Notes under the pieces: generated by a model
Seen by the model: only the letters and a program-made list of their open reading frames with translations
The model's database searches: none
What the model was told of the DNA's origin: nothing
Assembly: GCA_013365365.1 (NCBI GenBank)
Contig: JABVXU010000021.1
Span: 62,001-126,000 of the forward strand
Length of the DNA stretch: 64,000 nt
DNA from: Cruorifilaria tuberocauda
Lineage: Eukaryota; Nematoda; Chromadorea; Rhabditida; Onchocercidae
Direction of reading: 5' to 3'
In this document: positions 24,236-36,906 of the stretch, piece after piece
Layout of the letters: every line of letters starts with the position of its first letter
Position numbering within the stretch: position 1 is the stretch's first letter
Translations under genes and position numbers: made by a program

Positions 24236-25905
24236 ATGAATGATAAGAAAACGGAACGTTTTCCAGGACGAAGTCGTGAGGTTATTGCCAGCATTCCGAT
24301 TGTTGCTAGCACATTTCCGTCAAATTCGAGTTATCAATGCAAGGTTGTTACTCGTGTCAACTTTTTTTGTTTGGTTTCTTGGCAAATAGTGTTAGGATTT
24401 ACTGAATTTGACTTGTTTATTAAATATGACCATTGCTAACGACAGCTGAATAAATGAATAAGACAAATGATTTATCAAGGAATGTATATTATATGGAAGT
24501 GTGATGAAGGAACATGAGGAGAAACTTCTGCAAAGACTACGTGGCCTCTGTGATCCAGGACAACATTCATTCAACGAACATGAAATGGTTTTTAGTCTCA
24601 GTACGTGAATTTATTATTTTTTATATGTTGTTCTTGGGTGTTGGACAAAATGAGTTGAATAGCAACCTGGCTGTTTTTCCAGTGAGTATATGTACAAAAT
24701 CAATGTTTGATAGAAGTAATGGATTTTTCAGTGTTTTTTTTTCTAGATCTAGTAATCTTTATCTTTTGGTAAAAGAAGGTTCTACTGTGAATCATTTCGA
24801 TAATTCCTTAGATTCACTTAATCCCCTCTCTACCTGCAGTGATATATCATCTTTTTCAGAAACAGGCCAGGATCCTGACGTGACAGTTCGTTTAAGGCGA
24901 AAATTTGGCGGACCAGATGCAAACAGTTTCCAATGGCATTTTCGATATATGGGGGCGGCAGAACCTGATGTTCACTGTCCTACTATTATACGGAAGTCCA
25001 TTGATTCATTGATTTATTCCAGCAATATGATGGAATTTGTAAAGACATTAGGATTAAGGTAAATTTGAGTTTTTATATCTTCTAGTCCATTTTATATAAG
25101 ATATCCACAAACTGCGGAAATTCAATAAAGGATTTTGACATGAAAATCAACATTTTACGTAGTATGCTACGTCTTTTAACGTACAAAATGTAAAATCATT
25201 ACTGAAAAAATTGAACTATTACGAGTGAATTAAGGGTTTTTTAAATAATTTATTTTCAGGATGGACTATGAATACCTCACAAAAGGATATCTATTTACAA
25301 AAGGGCATATAAAGGTGAATATTATAAAGGTGATCATTACTGGCTGGAAAAATGTTAATGTTCCAATCCTGCACAGTAAAAATAACTAACTTCGTCATTT
25401 GACTGTCAAAAGTTCTTCTCGGATCAAATTTCAGATTATTATTAACAACATTACACGAACCGAGAAAATAGGAACTTATGATCCTAATGTTCTGAAGCCA
25501 TTATCGGATTCCTTATTAATCGAAATGAGCGTTGCTCTACCAGATACGAAAGAATACATGACAACAGCCAAAGCACTTCGCACATTTGCGGATCAACTTA
25601 ATCCGTAAATGCTTCTGTTTTGCTACTCTCATTAACGAAATTTCTTTTGCAATGATTTTATTATTTCTCTTCAGCAGTATTTATGTTTGCATCTAGTAGA
25701 CAATTCTTATCATCTCGTTGAGGACCAAACACTTCCGAGTACTATTTATTGTAGAAATGATAAGTTGAGATAGATCTTATCTCTCGGCTTTCACTGCGTT
25801 ATGCGATCTAAGGCGATAAAAAGTAAGTCATCAAGTAAACATATAGGCAGTTTTTTTAGGATTTGCGATATGCAAAAGGTGGAATATTGGAGACGACTAC
25901 AATGA
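24236..25905 (+). CDS. mdt-18: Mediator complex subunit 18
   Basis: Six exons: 24236-24343, 24480-24600, 24860-25058, 25260-25314, 25435-25604, 25860-25905; about 232 residues (human MED18 has 208). Diagnostic stretches in order: ECILYGSVMKEHEEKLLQRL, RGLCDPG, WHFRYMG, MDYEYLTKGYLFTKGHIK, LLIEMSVA, ADQLNP, matching the human family order YLLQGSV, RLRGLCD, WHLRYLG, MDHEFVAKGHLFRKG, ELSV, AEQLKP. MED18 sits in the Mediator head module with MED20 and links transcription factors to RNA polymerase II. The last exon (ICDMQKVEYWRRLQ) replaces the in-frame TAA at 25606 because the donor CC|GTAAAT and the phase fit, and because human MED18 has a similar tail. A TTTCAG acceptor 15 bases before the ATG suggests trans-splicing. 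The first exon is a less conserved N-terminal extension. Confidence 0.9.
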
Positions 25906-26554
25906 TACCTGATTTGTTCTTATTGTATTTGTTATTAAATAAAACCAAAATTCCGAAACTTTTTTTCAAAAAATTAGGTAAAAGGAACCAGAACTCCTTA
26001 GATGTGATCCATAAATATCTCCCTCACTATTCTGAAAATTCAAGGAGAACGGCCCGTTTTATGAAACTAAGAGCATTCTAAAACTGCAACAGATTAAATC
26101 TCAAAATGATCTTTTTTTTAGCATCAAAGTAACATTTCAAACGTATCGCTTCCATAAAATATATAAATAAAAGATTACGTAAATAATTCTCCATCTTATA
26201 AGTGGAAGAAAGTACAATATCGAGTCCGTCAAAACTATTAAACCGAGAAACCTAACATACTGTAGTTTCCACCCACCAAACGAATAGTTGATATAATAGA
26301 ATTTGCCAGTTAAAAAGTAGCTGAAAGAAGTCGTGCGGAGTTTCATCTCACTAACATTATCGACATGTAAGCATTCTTAGTAACCAGATCTTAAGAAATT
26401 CAGCTGTTAAATTAGGAATTCTGTTAAACAAAACTCCCAAACTATAGCGCGTTTCCATCGCTATTCAGAGCAGTTGATAAACTAGAAAATTTCCAAAAAA
26501 CGTAAGTGATAAATATTACCAGATGAATAAAACAACGAATATAATAAAACTAGC
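25906..26554. other. convergent 3' interval
   Basis: About 650 AT-rich bases between the stop codons of MED18 (+) and PDCD5 (-). It would hold both 3' UTRs. The open frames here overlap or face the two genes and show no exon borders of their own. Confidence 0.5.
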
Positions 26555-28033
26555 TTAATCTGAGTCGGAGTCGATTGCTGCTCGTCTTCTGTCGAACTAT
26601 AAAAAAGTTTAAAATTTCCATAATCTATGAAAACATTCTACTGAAGATCATAAAGAAAAAGTACAAATATGTACCTTTACAGTTGTCGTTTGTCGAGTAT
26701 TTTCTGAAAAACGAGTCAGCAATTGCCTCAATGTTTCATCGTTCATTTTGCCCGCTATCTGTCCTCTTCTAAACAAAAAAAGTGTAACATAAATATTTAA
26801 AAACAGTATTTTCTGACCAACACTACCACTGTGCAAATCTAAAATCCTAATATCCAGAAAAACTAAACGATCTTCAACACTAAAAGAAGAGTAAAAATTA
26901 GAACTACTACTAGTTTCCACTTACAAAAAAGATTAACAAATCATCAATGAAACTATGAAAGTAAGCTAAAAAGAGAGATAAAGCATGAACATGAGACAAG
27001 GCGATCTCAGGAGCACTGAATATAAAGGCAACATTCAATCACCAAAATCATCAATTAAAATGGACATGACCATCAGAAATTACAAAAACACTGTTCATGA
27101 TCAAAATTCAATTGCGAAAGACACCAAAATAAAGTAGGCACGGAGTTGAATGATATTTCATCTCGAACGGGTAAACTTATCTTTGAAAGTTCAGAAGGAA
27201 ATTATCATCTTCCAGAAAGTCTAGCTTCTTTGTTTGCCAGTGAATTTACGAATTTTGAAAAAGAGAACTTTTCACAAACTTGAATGATAAGATTGTTGAA
27301 CCTGTTTGAACTACAGTATCACAGACATGCAAGGACTTGAAGATAGTCTCCTGTAAAAATAAAACCTTAGCAAAAACATCCTACCTTGCCATCTGCACGA
27401 TCATGTTTTCCACCATCCTAGCTTTCTCAGGTTTTGCTGCAGATAAATTGCTTAGGCGAACCATCGCATTTTGATCAAGAACCTACAACTTGAGATAAGT
27501 TGCTTACTTGACTGAAAGTCATAAGTTGAATGCTTGAAATCCATTAAGCATTTCAGAAATTTCAGAACAGAGCATACTGACAAAATCTGACGAGTTTTTC
27601 CGATGAATGCTTCCGAGTTATACTAACAATGACAAGCAGGATTGACTACTTCCGCTGAATGTAAGATAAAACGGACGAAAAATTGCCAAACCTGTGAAAG
27701 GATGGCGTTTTTCATGTTTTCCTCATGCTCAGCAGCCTCCTTTGCTTTTTCAACTTGAGCATTTTCTATTTCAGCACCCACTTTTTTCTGAAAAGAAACG
27801 TAATTGTTGGAAACAATGTGAACATTTGTTCACAAATTTGTAAATATTTTGGTTTGTGGAATAACGACGCCAATTTATTAAATACTGTTGCTGAAACTGG
27901 AAATACTTATTAAAATTTTTAATTAGTCATTGAATTTCCAACTGCCTAATTCCATCACAACGAGAATGAGAAAAACACGGAAAGATAACAGACACCTCAC
28001 CTCTCCTAACTTTTTCATTCTGTCATCGGCCAT
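26555..28033 (-). CDS. programmed cell death protein 5 (PDCD5)
   Basis: Five exons: 28033-28001, 27787-27692, 27482-27385, 26768-26675, 26596-26555; 120 residues (human 125). The core reads [62 protein letters not shown] and ends in an acidic DSDSD, as in the family (NSILAQVLDQ, ARLSNLALVKPEK, NYLIQMAR, QTEKTTTVKFNRRK, DSDEDD). The protein is a small helical DNA-binding and chaperonin-associated factor linked to apoptosis, present from archaea to animals. The ATG follows a TTTCTAG acceptor by 22 bases (first base 28055), so the mRNA is probably spliced-leader capped. The N-terminus is shorter than in human, lacking part of the first helix. Confidence 0.93.
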
Positions 28034-28055
28034 TTTCTTGATAATTTCCGAATAT

Positions 28056-29426
28056 CTAGAAAGGAAGCACTCTTTTCATGAATGATATCGATAGAAGTTA
28101 TTAATGAATGCAATAATTAGTAAAATCAGCAGACGATTATCATGAGAAATCATATCATCTAGTTGAAAAGCAACAACTTGATAGTACGCCACTGCATATC
28201 AAGTCATACAAGCCTAGTTTTTTGTGAACTTTCACCTTTTCCAATTACACAACATTTTTATGAGCATAATAAAGAAAATTATCAGTATCAAACTCCTCAG
28301 CAAAAATACTACGTAAAGAGAGATTTAAGCCAAAGATAGCTGCATCATTTGACAAGTCTAATCTGAAACTTCTAGACTACCAGATAAGGCTAACCTCATA
28401 AAATATGCCTTGCTGAGGATAGTTAGAAAGTAGCAACTCGAACATCACTCCACTCCAAACCACATTGACAATATAATGATTGATTTTATCGCTCGTATGG
28501 TTCACACTCACTCTGAATATGCATCTAAAAATGCTAATAGGCTCAGTATCACATCGATTCAATTAATGATGTTTACCTATATTGTTCATGCATGATTACA
28601 GTATTTGTTCTGTAATTAACTCGAATACAATGAAGATGAGCTGGTCAGGAACTAATAATAAGATTTATTGATTAATGAAGATAGGTGCTCCGTTCATTTA
28701 AATAATATTACTTTTATTACACGTAAATTTAGTGATTGTTTCAAATTGAATAATTTGATAATATATTAGCAGTTACTTACAGCATACATGATCTTCTACA
28801 GTACTCTCTAAGAAAAATATTTGAAATTATTTGGGAAATAATGACTATAAAAGTTTCTAAAAAATTCTAAGTTATCAACATACTCTTCAGCAAACCAATC
28901 CAATCATCTGTTTGTTATATTTCACACCATATACTTCTCTTCTTTTATAGTCTCCACAGTATTCCCGATTCCACCGTATTCATACGACATTTCTCTTCCT
29001 TCTCTGCCAGTCTATAGTATCCCAAATATTTTAAAAAACGTTTAAATATAAACAGTAATAATAATAATGATATGAATGTATACAGTATGGTATCACATCG
29101 TATCTTCCGTACATAATATTGACACAAAGAATTGAGCAATTTGTTTACAAAAACTATCATTCATGTTTTTGTGAAATTTCATCTGGAATGCAATATTTAC
29201 TATTTTCTCTGCAGATTTCATAACTGATAAGTGATAAGAGAGAAAATTCATTTCAAATAAAGCAGTAGCATTTTATGCGCACCGACAGCGTGGTTAATTT
29301 CTTTATTGGAAGAGAATATTTTGCCAACGTTTATTCTTTCTTGTAATACTTAACTTATCAGAAATATTACTAAGCCCGATCAATTTAAAAAATTAAAGAG
29401 ATAAAAAGAAATTACAGATTTTACAG
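28056..29426. other. intergenic between divergent genes
   Basis: Separates PDCD5 (-) from the aspartic protease (+), so it probably holds both promoters. AT-rich, with no coding exon recognised. It ends at a TTTTACAG acceptor (to 29426) that may be the spliced-leader site of the protease gene. Confidence 0.4.
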
Positions 29427-29491
29427 CGACGTTTGGACTCATCTTTGTCCCCATCAAATAATCACAACTACTATATAATTATTATCCCATC

Positions 29492-32400
29492 ATGAAAATG
29501 CTTATCGTAATAGTTCTACTGATTTACATTGTAACTGCTGTGCACAAAGTAAGTTAATATTTTGAAATTCTTTACCATTTAATAAAACTTACATTTTTCA
29601 GCATGATATTTTAAAAATTCCTTGCATTATTATTGTCAAACAATTTGCTAGTTCATAGATATTAATTTATTTCAGTTTTTTTTAAACATTTATTTTCAGA
29701 CACAATTAACAAAAATTGAAAGCAAGCGGAAAAGACTTTTCAGAAAAGGTTTATGGTCCAAACATCTTAAAAAGAAGAATCATTTTCGGACTACTCGAAC
29801 ACGAACAAAAATAGGAGAAAGAGTAAGCCAGTTATTCTGCTGATCATTAAATATCTATCACTTCTTTCAATCCTTTTTATCTTATCTTATCACAGCTCTG
29901 ATATTCGTAAGTTTATCAGTGCAAAGACTGTTCTGCATTTTCTCTAGAGCAGCGTCATAGTGATCTTGTGTAAAATAAGCTGAAAAAATCAGACAATCAA
30001 AAATGAATGATGCAGGACTATCCAATAGATTTTCTGAAAATGATAGTGTCTATTATCGTGTTGCTTCAGTTTTTTAATTATTTGTTTGATCATTTTAATG
30101 GACTCTTTTTAATGAAAAAAACTTTCTTAATATGTTTTTCTTTCTTCATAATATTTCTCTTTCAATGATTCATTATCCAAAAGAATAGCATTCAAATAAG
30201 GGACGAGTAGCGTTTCGGGAAAGGAAATAAAAAATTCCTTTTCAAGCTACAACATATCTTTGATCACTGTTGTTTTGATTGAATAATTCATGGAATGATT
30301 TGTTGAGTGCCTCAATTTCGCGACTAGCTATAATTAATGATCGTTTAATGTAGGCTACTTCCATTAAAGTGATGTTATCCATTCTTGCGTGACATGATTC
30401 CACCTGTCCTAAAAATTTAGTCGATGAATTGTTGAGCTTTGCAAATCGCTTATCCCATTTATATTATTATTGATAGCAATGCTAACAATCAAATATTAGT
30501 CAATTAATCAGTCAAATATTGTCATGAAGTTTCTACGGATGGTTTTTTTAATTTCTCCCAAACATACATTGGTATCTTAAGGATCCAGGTTTGAATGCTT
30601 GGTTGCGATTACTGCTTAATGAGATATGGAAAGGATTGGGTCATTAGGTCAACGGAAATTTAATAAAAGTTTCATAAGACACTGGCAAAATCACTGAAAA
30701 GGGAAAGCAATGAAGGTTGTGATAATTTTAAGGTCAAAGGTAGAAGTTTTTGAAATATTATATTGATTTCAGTTTCTGCAACGTATTCCATGTCAAAAAC
30801 ATGAAATGTTTTAAATCTATTTTAATTGTCGAAACTATTCCGTTTAAATAATTGTTTTAAAGTGCAATAGCTGCTTCACAGAATTAATTTTCAATTCAGT
30901 TTTTTTCGAACCTCTTCAGGTTTACGATTACGATGACATGGAATACGTTGCAAACGTATCGCTTGGCTCGCCCATTGGAATACAGACATTTTTGGTAGTT
31001 TTGGATACCGGATCATCCAATGTATGGGTTCCAGAAGTAAACTGTCTTGCAGTTGATTGTCTAGGAAAAAACCATTTCAATCCATCACTATCAAAAACTT
31101 ACCGAGAGGATGGTCGTATCTGGTCGATATTGTATGGCGATGGATCAAATGCATATGGATTATTGGGACAAGATTACTTTGCTGTCAATTTGTTTTTTAA
31201 CTTTTTTTAAAATTTGTTTATGTTTTTTTGCTCGATATGACTTACTGCTTCATTGTTAAACTGATAGCTTTACTGGAAATGTAAGAGATATGAGACAAAT
31301 TTTTGACCAGATTGAGGGTGAATTCGGACTAAATAACTCAATAATTGAACACTGATTATCTCTGAATTTTAATTAAAGTTTCGAATTTCTATAATCTTAT
31401 GATCATTTCTTCACGATAAATTGCTTTGAATATTATCGTTCATGAATATTATCCTTATCAGTTAGCTTTTTACTTTAGAATTAATATCATTTTAGAAATA
31501 AATCGTAATCATCACAATATTTTAAGAATTACATTTGGTTTACATTAAAGAAAATTTTGATATGTACTGATTGATATCAAGAGCTTTCGATTATTTTAAA
31601 ATTTGCAAAAGTAGTCTAGAAAATGAGTTTATATACTGATTCATCACCACAACTAATACGGGAAGACTTTATCTAATTAATATTAGCAAAAAGTTTCATA
31701 CACATGCTACCCTAACTTTTTTTCATTTAGTTTGGAACAGATCAGAACGATTTATTAATAATTCCAAATATAACATTTGGACTGGCCCGAAAAGTGAGTG
31801 GATTCAAGAACGATCCAGTTGATGGTATTGTTGGCTTGGCTTTCAAGTCGATTGCTGTGGAAGGTGTCACACCACCGCTAATTGCTGCCATTGAACAAAA
31901 CATTCTTCAAACTCCTCTTTTTACTGTCTGGCTAGATCGTCGAGTGAGATTCTCATACTATTTGTTCGATTCTTTCATTTCATTTAAATTTGTTTCTGAT
32001 TCGGTTTTCCCACAGTATATTAATAACCTAATATCAATTCTCGTTATGAATTCTATTACGGTAGGGCTTACGGAAGTTACGGAAATATTGATTGACTAAA
32101 GTCATTTAATTTGAAATACCAACCAATCTGATTGATGGGAGAAGTGAACCAAATAGATTTCAAAATATTAACATATTAAATTTCTTGAAAGTCAATATGT
32201 ATATTGAATAATCAGTATTTAAGGGTGCACAAGAGAATGTCTTTGGTGGTTTGTTTTCTTACGGCGCTATAGATGATGTGAATTGTGGTGACGTGATTGA
32301 TTACGAACCTTTATCATCAGCAACATTTTGGCAATTTCGTTTACGTGGTGTCAAAGCTGGTGATTATTCTATAAGTGGAACATGGGAAGCGATATCGGAT

Positions 32401-33154
32401 ACAGGAACATCTTTAATTGCTGGACCGATTGCTATTGTCAATCGTTTGAGTGCAGCCGTTAAAGCAAAAGTATACTTTAAAAAATTTTTCATCCAATGAG
32501 TAAGTAATTACTTCAGGATAAATTACTTAGAACCACACGAATTTCCCCATGAGCAATCTTTATGACTTCATTAACTATACTTCATTTCTCTAAAAATATT
32601 CAAATAAAAAATCTATTTAGTACAATCAGGACGAAGAAATGTTTTTCATAAAATGTGAAGCTAAACCTCCTCCAGTTATGCTAATCATTGGCTCTCATGA
32701 ATATAGCGTACAATCAGAAAATTATATCGTTATGGTATGTTAGAATTAGAAAAAAATTAAATTGAAAAATTTAATCAAACTTTCAAAAATTGGTCAAATT
32801 TGAGTTTTCAAAAAAAATTAAATTCTTTTTTCACTACAAATTCAAACAGGATAAAGCAGCAATACTTAAAGATAAATTTTCTAATATATAGGAATAAAAT
32901 GGGGAAAAAATCAACTGTTCAATCATTACGGTTGTTGAATAAACTTTGACAAAAGTCTATAATAATATCTGCTGATAATTTGAAATTGCAATTATATAAT
33001 TCAGGTTGAGAACAATACATGTATTTTTTCATTTTTTGCTATGGAAGGTAATGGTTTTGGACCAATGTGGATATTCGGTGATCCTTTTATCAGACAATAT
33101 TGTCAAATTTATGATATTGACAATGAACGGATTGGTTTTGCACCAGCAAAATAA
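29492..33154 (+). CDS. secreted aspartic protease, pepsin family A1
   Basis: Seven exons: 29492-29548, 29700-29822, 30920-31183, 31731-31943, 32224-32469, 32621-32734, 33005-33154; 388 residues. Residues 1-19 are a signal peptide (MKMLIVIVLLIYIVTAVHK). Residues 20-60 are a very basic propeptide. The catalytic aspartates lie in VLDTGSSNVWVP (Asp 89) and ISDTGTSLIAGP (Asp 278), and the flap tyrosine in YGDGS (Tyr 132). GIVGLAF, PLFTVWL and the end IFGDPFIRQYCQIYDIDNER followed by IGFAPAK match nematode ASP-type enzymes secreted in the intestine. All catalytic residues are present, so it should be active at acid pH. The exon 3 donor (GCT|GTCAAT) is weak but gives the expected FG continuation. 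A lysosomal cathepsin D role is less likely given the nematode-type sequence. Confidence 0.92.
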
Positions 33155-33857
33155 TTATCATTTTGATTAAAATATGGACAATTAAATTACGACAATTTTT
33201 GCTGCATGAAAATTTGATCTTAGATAGATAAAATATTCTGTAACTATTTTTATATATTATTGTGGAGGAAAAAAAGAATAGAAATAGAGATCAATTTAGT
33301 ATTTAAGACAGAGTTGCATATAAAATTATTCATTACTTCTATGAAGCTAAATGTACTTTATTGAAAGTCAAATGTTCTAAGTTTTCTAAGTTGTACTGTA
33401 TTAAATATACTTGATAGATTAGTTTCTTTGATTTACTTCTACAAAAGAATGAAATGTTAAATGCCATCTAATTTAATCTCCTATTAAACTCTTTATATAT
33501 CATGAATTTTCTTATTAATTTAATAATAATAATAACATTGTAAAATTGCTTTGTTTTTTGGAGTTAAAAATTTAATGAATTGAAAAAATTTTGGAAATAT
33601 AGCAATTTGACTTGTTAGATGTTTATAGTCCAAGCCGTGTGAATTCTCTGAAGCCTCAGAAGTATTCAGTGAAAAAAAGAATTTGTTAAGCAAACAATCA
33701 ATAAAAGTGTGCTAAATTCTTATCCATTAGCTTTATTTTTCAGAAGCTTTCATTAAAAAGGACGAATTTAAATTCTCATTGCAAAACACATTGTCAATTT
33801 AACAGCTATTGGGAATGTTTTTTACTACCGAATTAATATTAAATAAAGGTGACCATT

Positions 33858-33904
33858 AGAGAGGGCGGAGAGCGAGGGAGAAGGAAAAGAGGAAAAGAAG
33901 GAAG
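33858..33904 (+). repeat. purine-only tract
   Basis: Forty-seven bases that are nearly all A or G (GAGAGGGCGGAGAGCGAGGG and onwards), 700 bases after the protease stop codon. Such tracts can form triplex DNA or pause polymerase; no function is shown here. Confidence 0.6.
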
Positions 33905-36702
33905 TTAACTTTGGGATGTTTTAGTAAATTAAATTTGGGTTCCATTTTAAATTGTATCAAAAACGCCAACGTTACAGAAACTGAAGTTATTTCTTGATAT
34001 TGAATTGAAATTTCTCGTTTTACTGAAATTTTTACTCTTTCAAGTATAATTTACGATAATGAATTAGTGTAAAATATCACCGTATCATAATAGTGAGAGC
34101 TTTAAATAATCATTATCATTATCACAGAGATCATTTGGTATTAGGACTGTATTTTCGGTGTGCAATTGTCCAAAAATCTCCTGGCCTATTTAATCTTCAT
34201 TTCAGTTTTAATTTGCATTCTTCGAAATATCGAATTGTATTTTTTTGCTATTCAATTGCTAAATGTTTTCTTTTGTTATCACTAAAGTTTTTTTTTCCTT
34301 TGGAAATTTAATTCAGCAAAATTTGATTAAAAATTTGGTTGTTAGCATTACTCTTTCAAACTGAAGTCAGTGTCAATGGACACCTTAAATAATCATTAAT
34401 AAATTTAAGTTATTTCTCTTTATTGTCTTTCTTTTTCCTTTTCATTCCATAGCAAAATCATATTCGTATTTATACTTGAATTCTATCAGAAAGATTAGCG
34501 AAGAATCAGTTATAAAAAATGAAATTCTTCATTGTTCGATTCAATTATAGAAATTCAATGTAATATGAATGTTCTTGAATTAGTCAAAGTTCTTGCATTT
34601 GGGAAATTAGACAGCTTAAATTTCTATAATTGAATAGAATAAAATAAAATATTTATTGAGTCATATTATTCATTCCTTTCTAAATTGATTTATTTTTCGT
34701 TTTTTCTTGCTTCTTTTCATATATGAAACTATTTGTTGATAATATAATTGATAAAAAAATAGTTGTCAACAAATGAAATAGATTGAATTTTCTTTAAATT
34801 CTTAAACCCATTAATGGAATGAGTTCTTTCTCCCTTTCTTTTCATCCCTTTTGGGTTTTTGCAAATGAATGTGACAAATGAGGAATGATTGCGTTTAGCT
34901 CAAATTGGCAAAAATTTTCCTAAATTACATGCACACTATTTTCATACATCAATTAACTCTTCGATTAAGCACATTTTCATCGCTGTGCTATTTAGATATT
35001 GGAAACAATTCAGGAGGAAATAGCAAATAGTAATGAAGAGAAGAACGATACAGAAATATTTTTGAAATCGACTAGAAAATCTTTCACAATTTATATCATT
35101 TTTGATATAACCAAGTAATCTAGAAAGATTTTTTGTAAATATTCATTAATTCAGATTGAGCATTCTTTCAATCGCTTATAAGTGTATGTTTTACCTAATT
35201 GATACGATTGAAGTTTTTCTATCCAGCGGTATTCCTGTCAGAATTATTTTATAATATCGAACAAATCCTTTAAGCGAAGACGGGAAACATCGCTGTCTTT
35301 ACTTTGCCATTACATGACCAATTTCTACTGAAAATTCATGGGATATAATTCAGCTTTTTGGTTAGAAGATCATAAATTGATTCGCTAAATGAATTATTGA
35401 GTTCGCTTTTGTTAAACATATATTACAGTCAGCTCAGCTATTGCATTTGAAGCTTTTTAATTTAATAGAATGGATAGCCATTTTATTCAAAGTTTATCCG
35501 ATTTTTATTTCAATATGCTTTCCCCAAAATTTTACTATAAATTTCATTTCATTGTATTATAGAGTAATAACTCTTTATGAAGTAAACCATAAAATAATTA
35601 ATAAGCCATCCATGATGTTAAGACAATTAGCAGTAACGAATAATGAGTTCTGTCACGTGCAGTTATTTCTTTCTTTTTTTTTTATCGCAAAACATATTGC
35701 TGAAAATTTCGATGACAACTGTTATGGAAGATTTGTTGTGAAAAATTGCAATTAAATAATGAATTAACTTTGAAATGTCTTGATAATTGATATGGCATTA
35801 ATTTATTTCTGTTATTGTCAAAATTGTTGATATCAGTCAATTCTAATCTATCATCTCACTCTTATAATTTACTTCTTATTCATTCATTCCTATGCTTTAC
35901 CATTTAATTGCTTACTTATCTATTCCAATTGATAAACGAAGTCGAAATGTAATTGGAACAAAAAAGAAATGATTTCATTGTATGCATAAATAAAATGCCA
36001 TGTTTATATCCAAACAGCAGCTGAGTTTCTTCTCTGTCTTTTTTATGAGAAAAATGAAGTGTTTTTTGGATTTTTATAAAACTTAGTTACAATTTAAATT
36101 TCAAATTATTAGCTACCAGAAAGTAAAACTTTTTCAAAATATTATCGTTAGAGTCGAAATTTTATTCCGAATTATTGAAAATTTTAAATGGAAAAATACT
36201 TCATAGGAATAATCCTATTATTGCTACTTTCTTCTCAAATTCATTCATTTTCCTTTTCCTTTAAGTAATGTTATGATTGATGGAACTGAGTGACAAAAGT
36301 TAGTTTTGTAAATGTGTATATTGAACAATTTATTCAAGTGCTGATACTTTCATGAAATACACGTCAAATGACTGGATAGTATAAACGTACGTAAATAAGT
36401 ATTACTTTTCCTCAGAATTTCGTTATCAATCACAATCATTTTGGAATATCTAGCAAAATTCCGTCAGACGAGCTTATTGGACTATGAATTTTATAACGAA
36501 TATCAAGAAATAGTAAAATGATGACAGACGAATAAGCCTATTTTCGATTAAGATTCGATGGTAAAAAAGAGAGTGTCAGCAACAATCCTTCTGTTTCTTT
36601 GTTTAATATATAAATTTTTTCCTAAAAAATATTTAGCATTTACTGAAGATTTTCTATATGTTGCAAAACGAAACAAATTGAATCTCTTATTAATTAAGAA
36701 AT

Positions 36703-36906
36703 CTATTGCGTAATAGCCTTGATTTTTTTAAATAGCATTCGATAGAATTCATTTTCAAAGTAGGAAATCTCCGGGGAATCTGTTCCATTAATACTCAAAA
36801 TTAGTTTAACGATGGTTAAAATAATATTACACAGTGCGACGATGAAAGTAATACAACAAAAAACCATTCGATAAGGAGATATATCATACAAAGTTCGTGT
36901 ACTCAT
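36703..36906 (-). CDS. doubtful 67-residue single-pass membrane ORF
   Basis: Starts at an ATG (MSTRTLYDISPYR), has one clean hydrophobic segment (about residues 14-36) and a charged C-terminal part (FKKIKAITQ). The topology is sensible for a small membrane protein and codon use is not obviously random. There is no clear spliced-leader acceptor and no known family. It may be chance in AT-rich DNA. Confidence 0.25.
   Translation of the reverse strand: MSTRTLYDISPYRMVFCCITFIVALCNIILTIVKLILSINGTDSPEISYFENEFYRMLFKKIKAITQ

Noticed and set aside
24514..25062. A single 182-codon ORF as one exon
   Set aside because: It reads through the MED18 intron in a frame that only partly matches; the true exons are 24480-24600 and 24860-25058.
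35441..35755. 104-codon plus-strand ORF
   Set aside because: Composition is that of random AT-rich sequence, with no splice or leader site and no domain.
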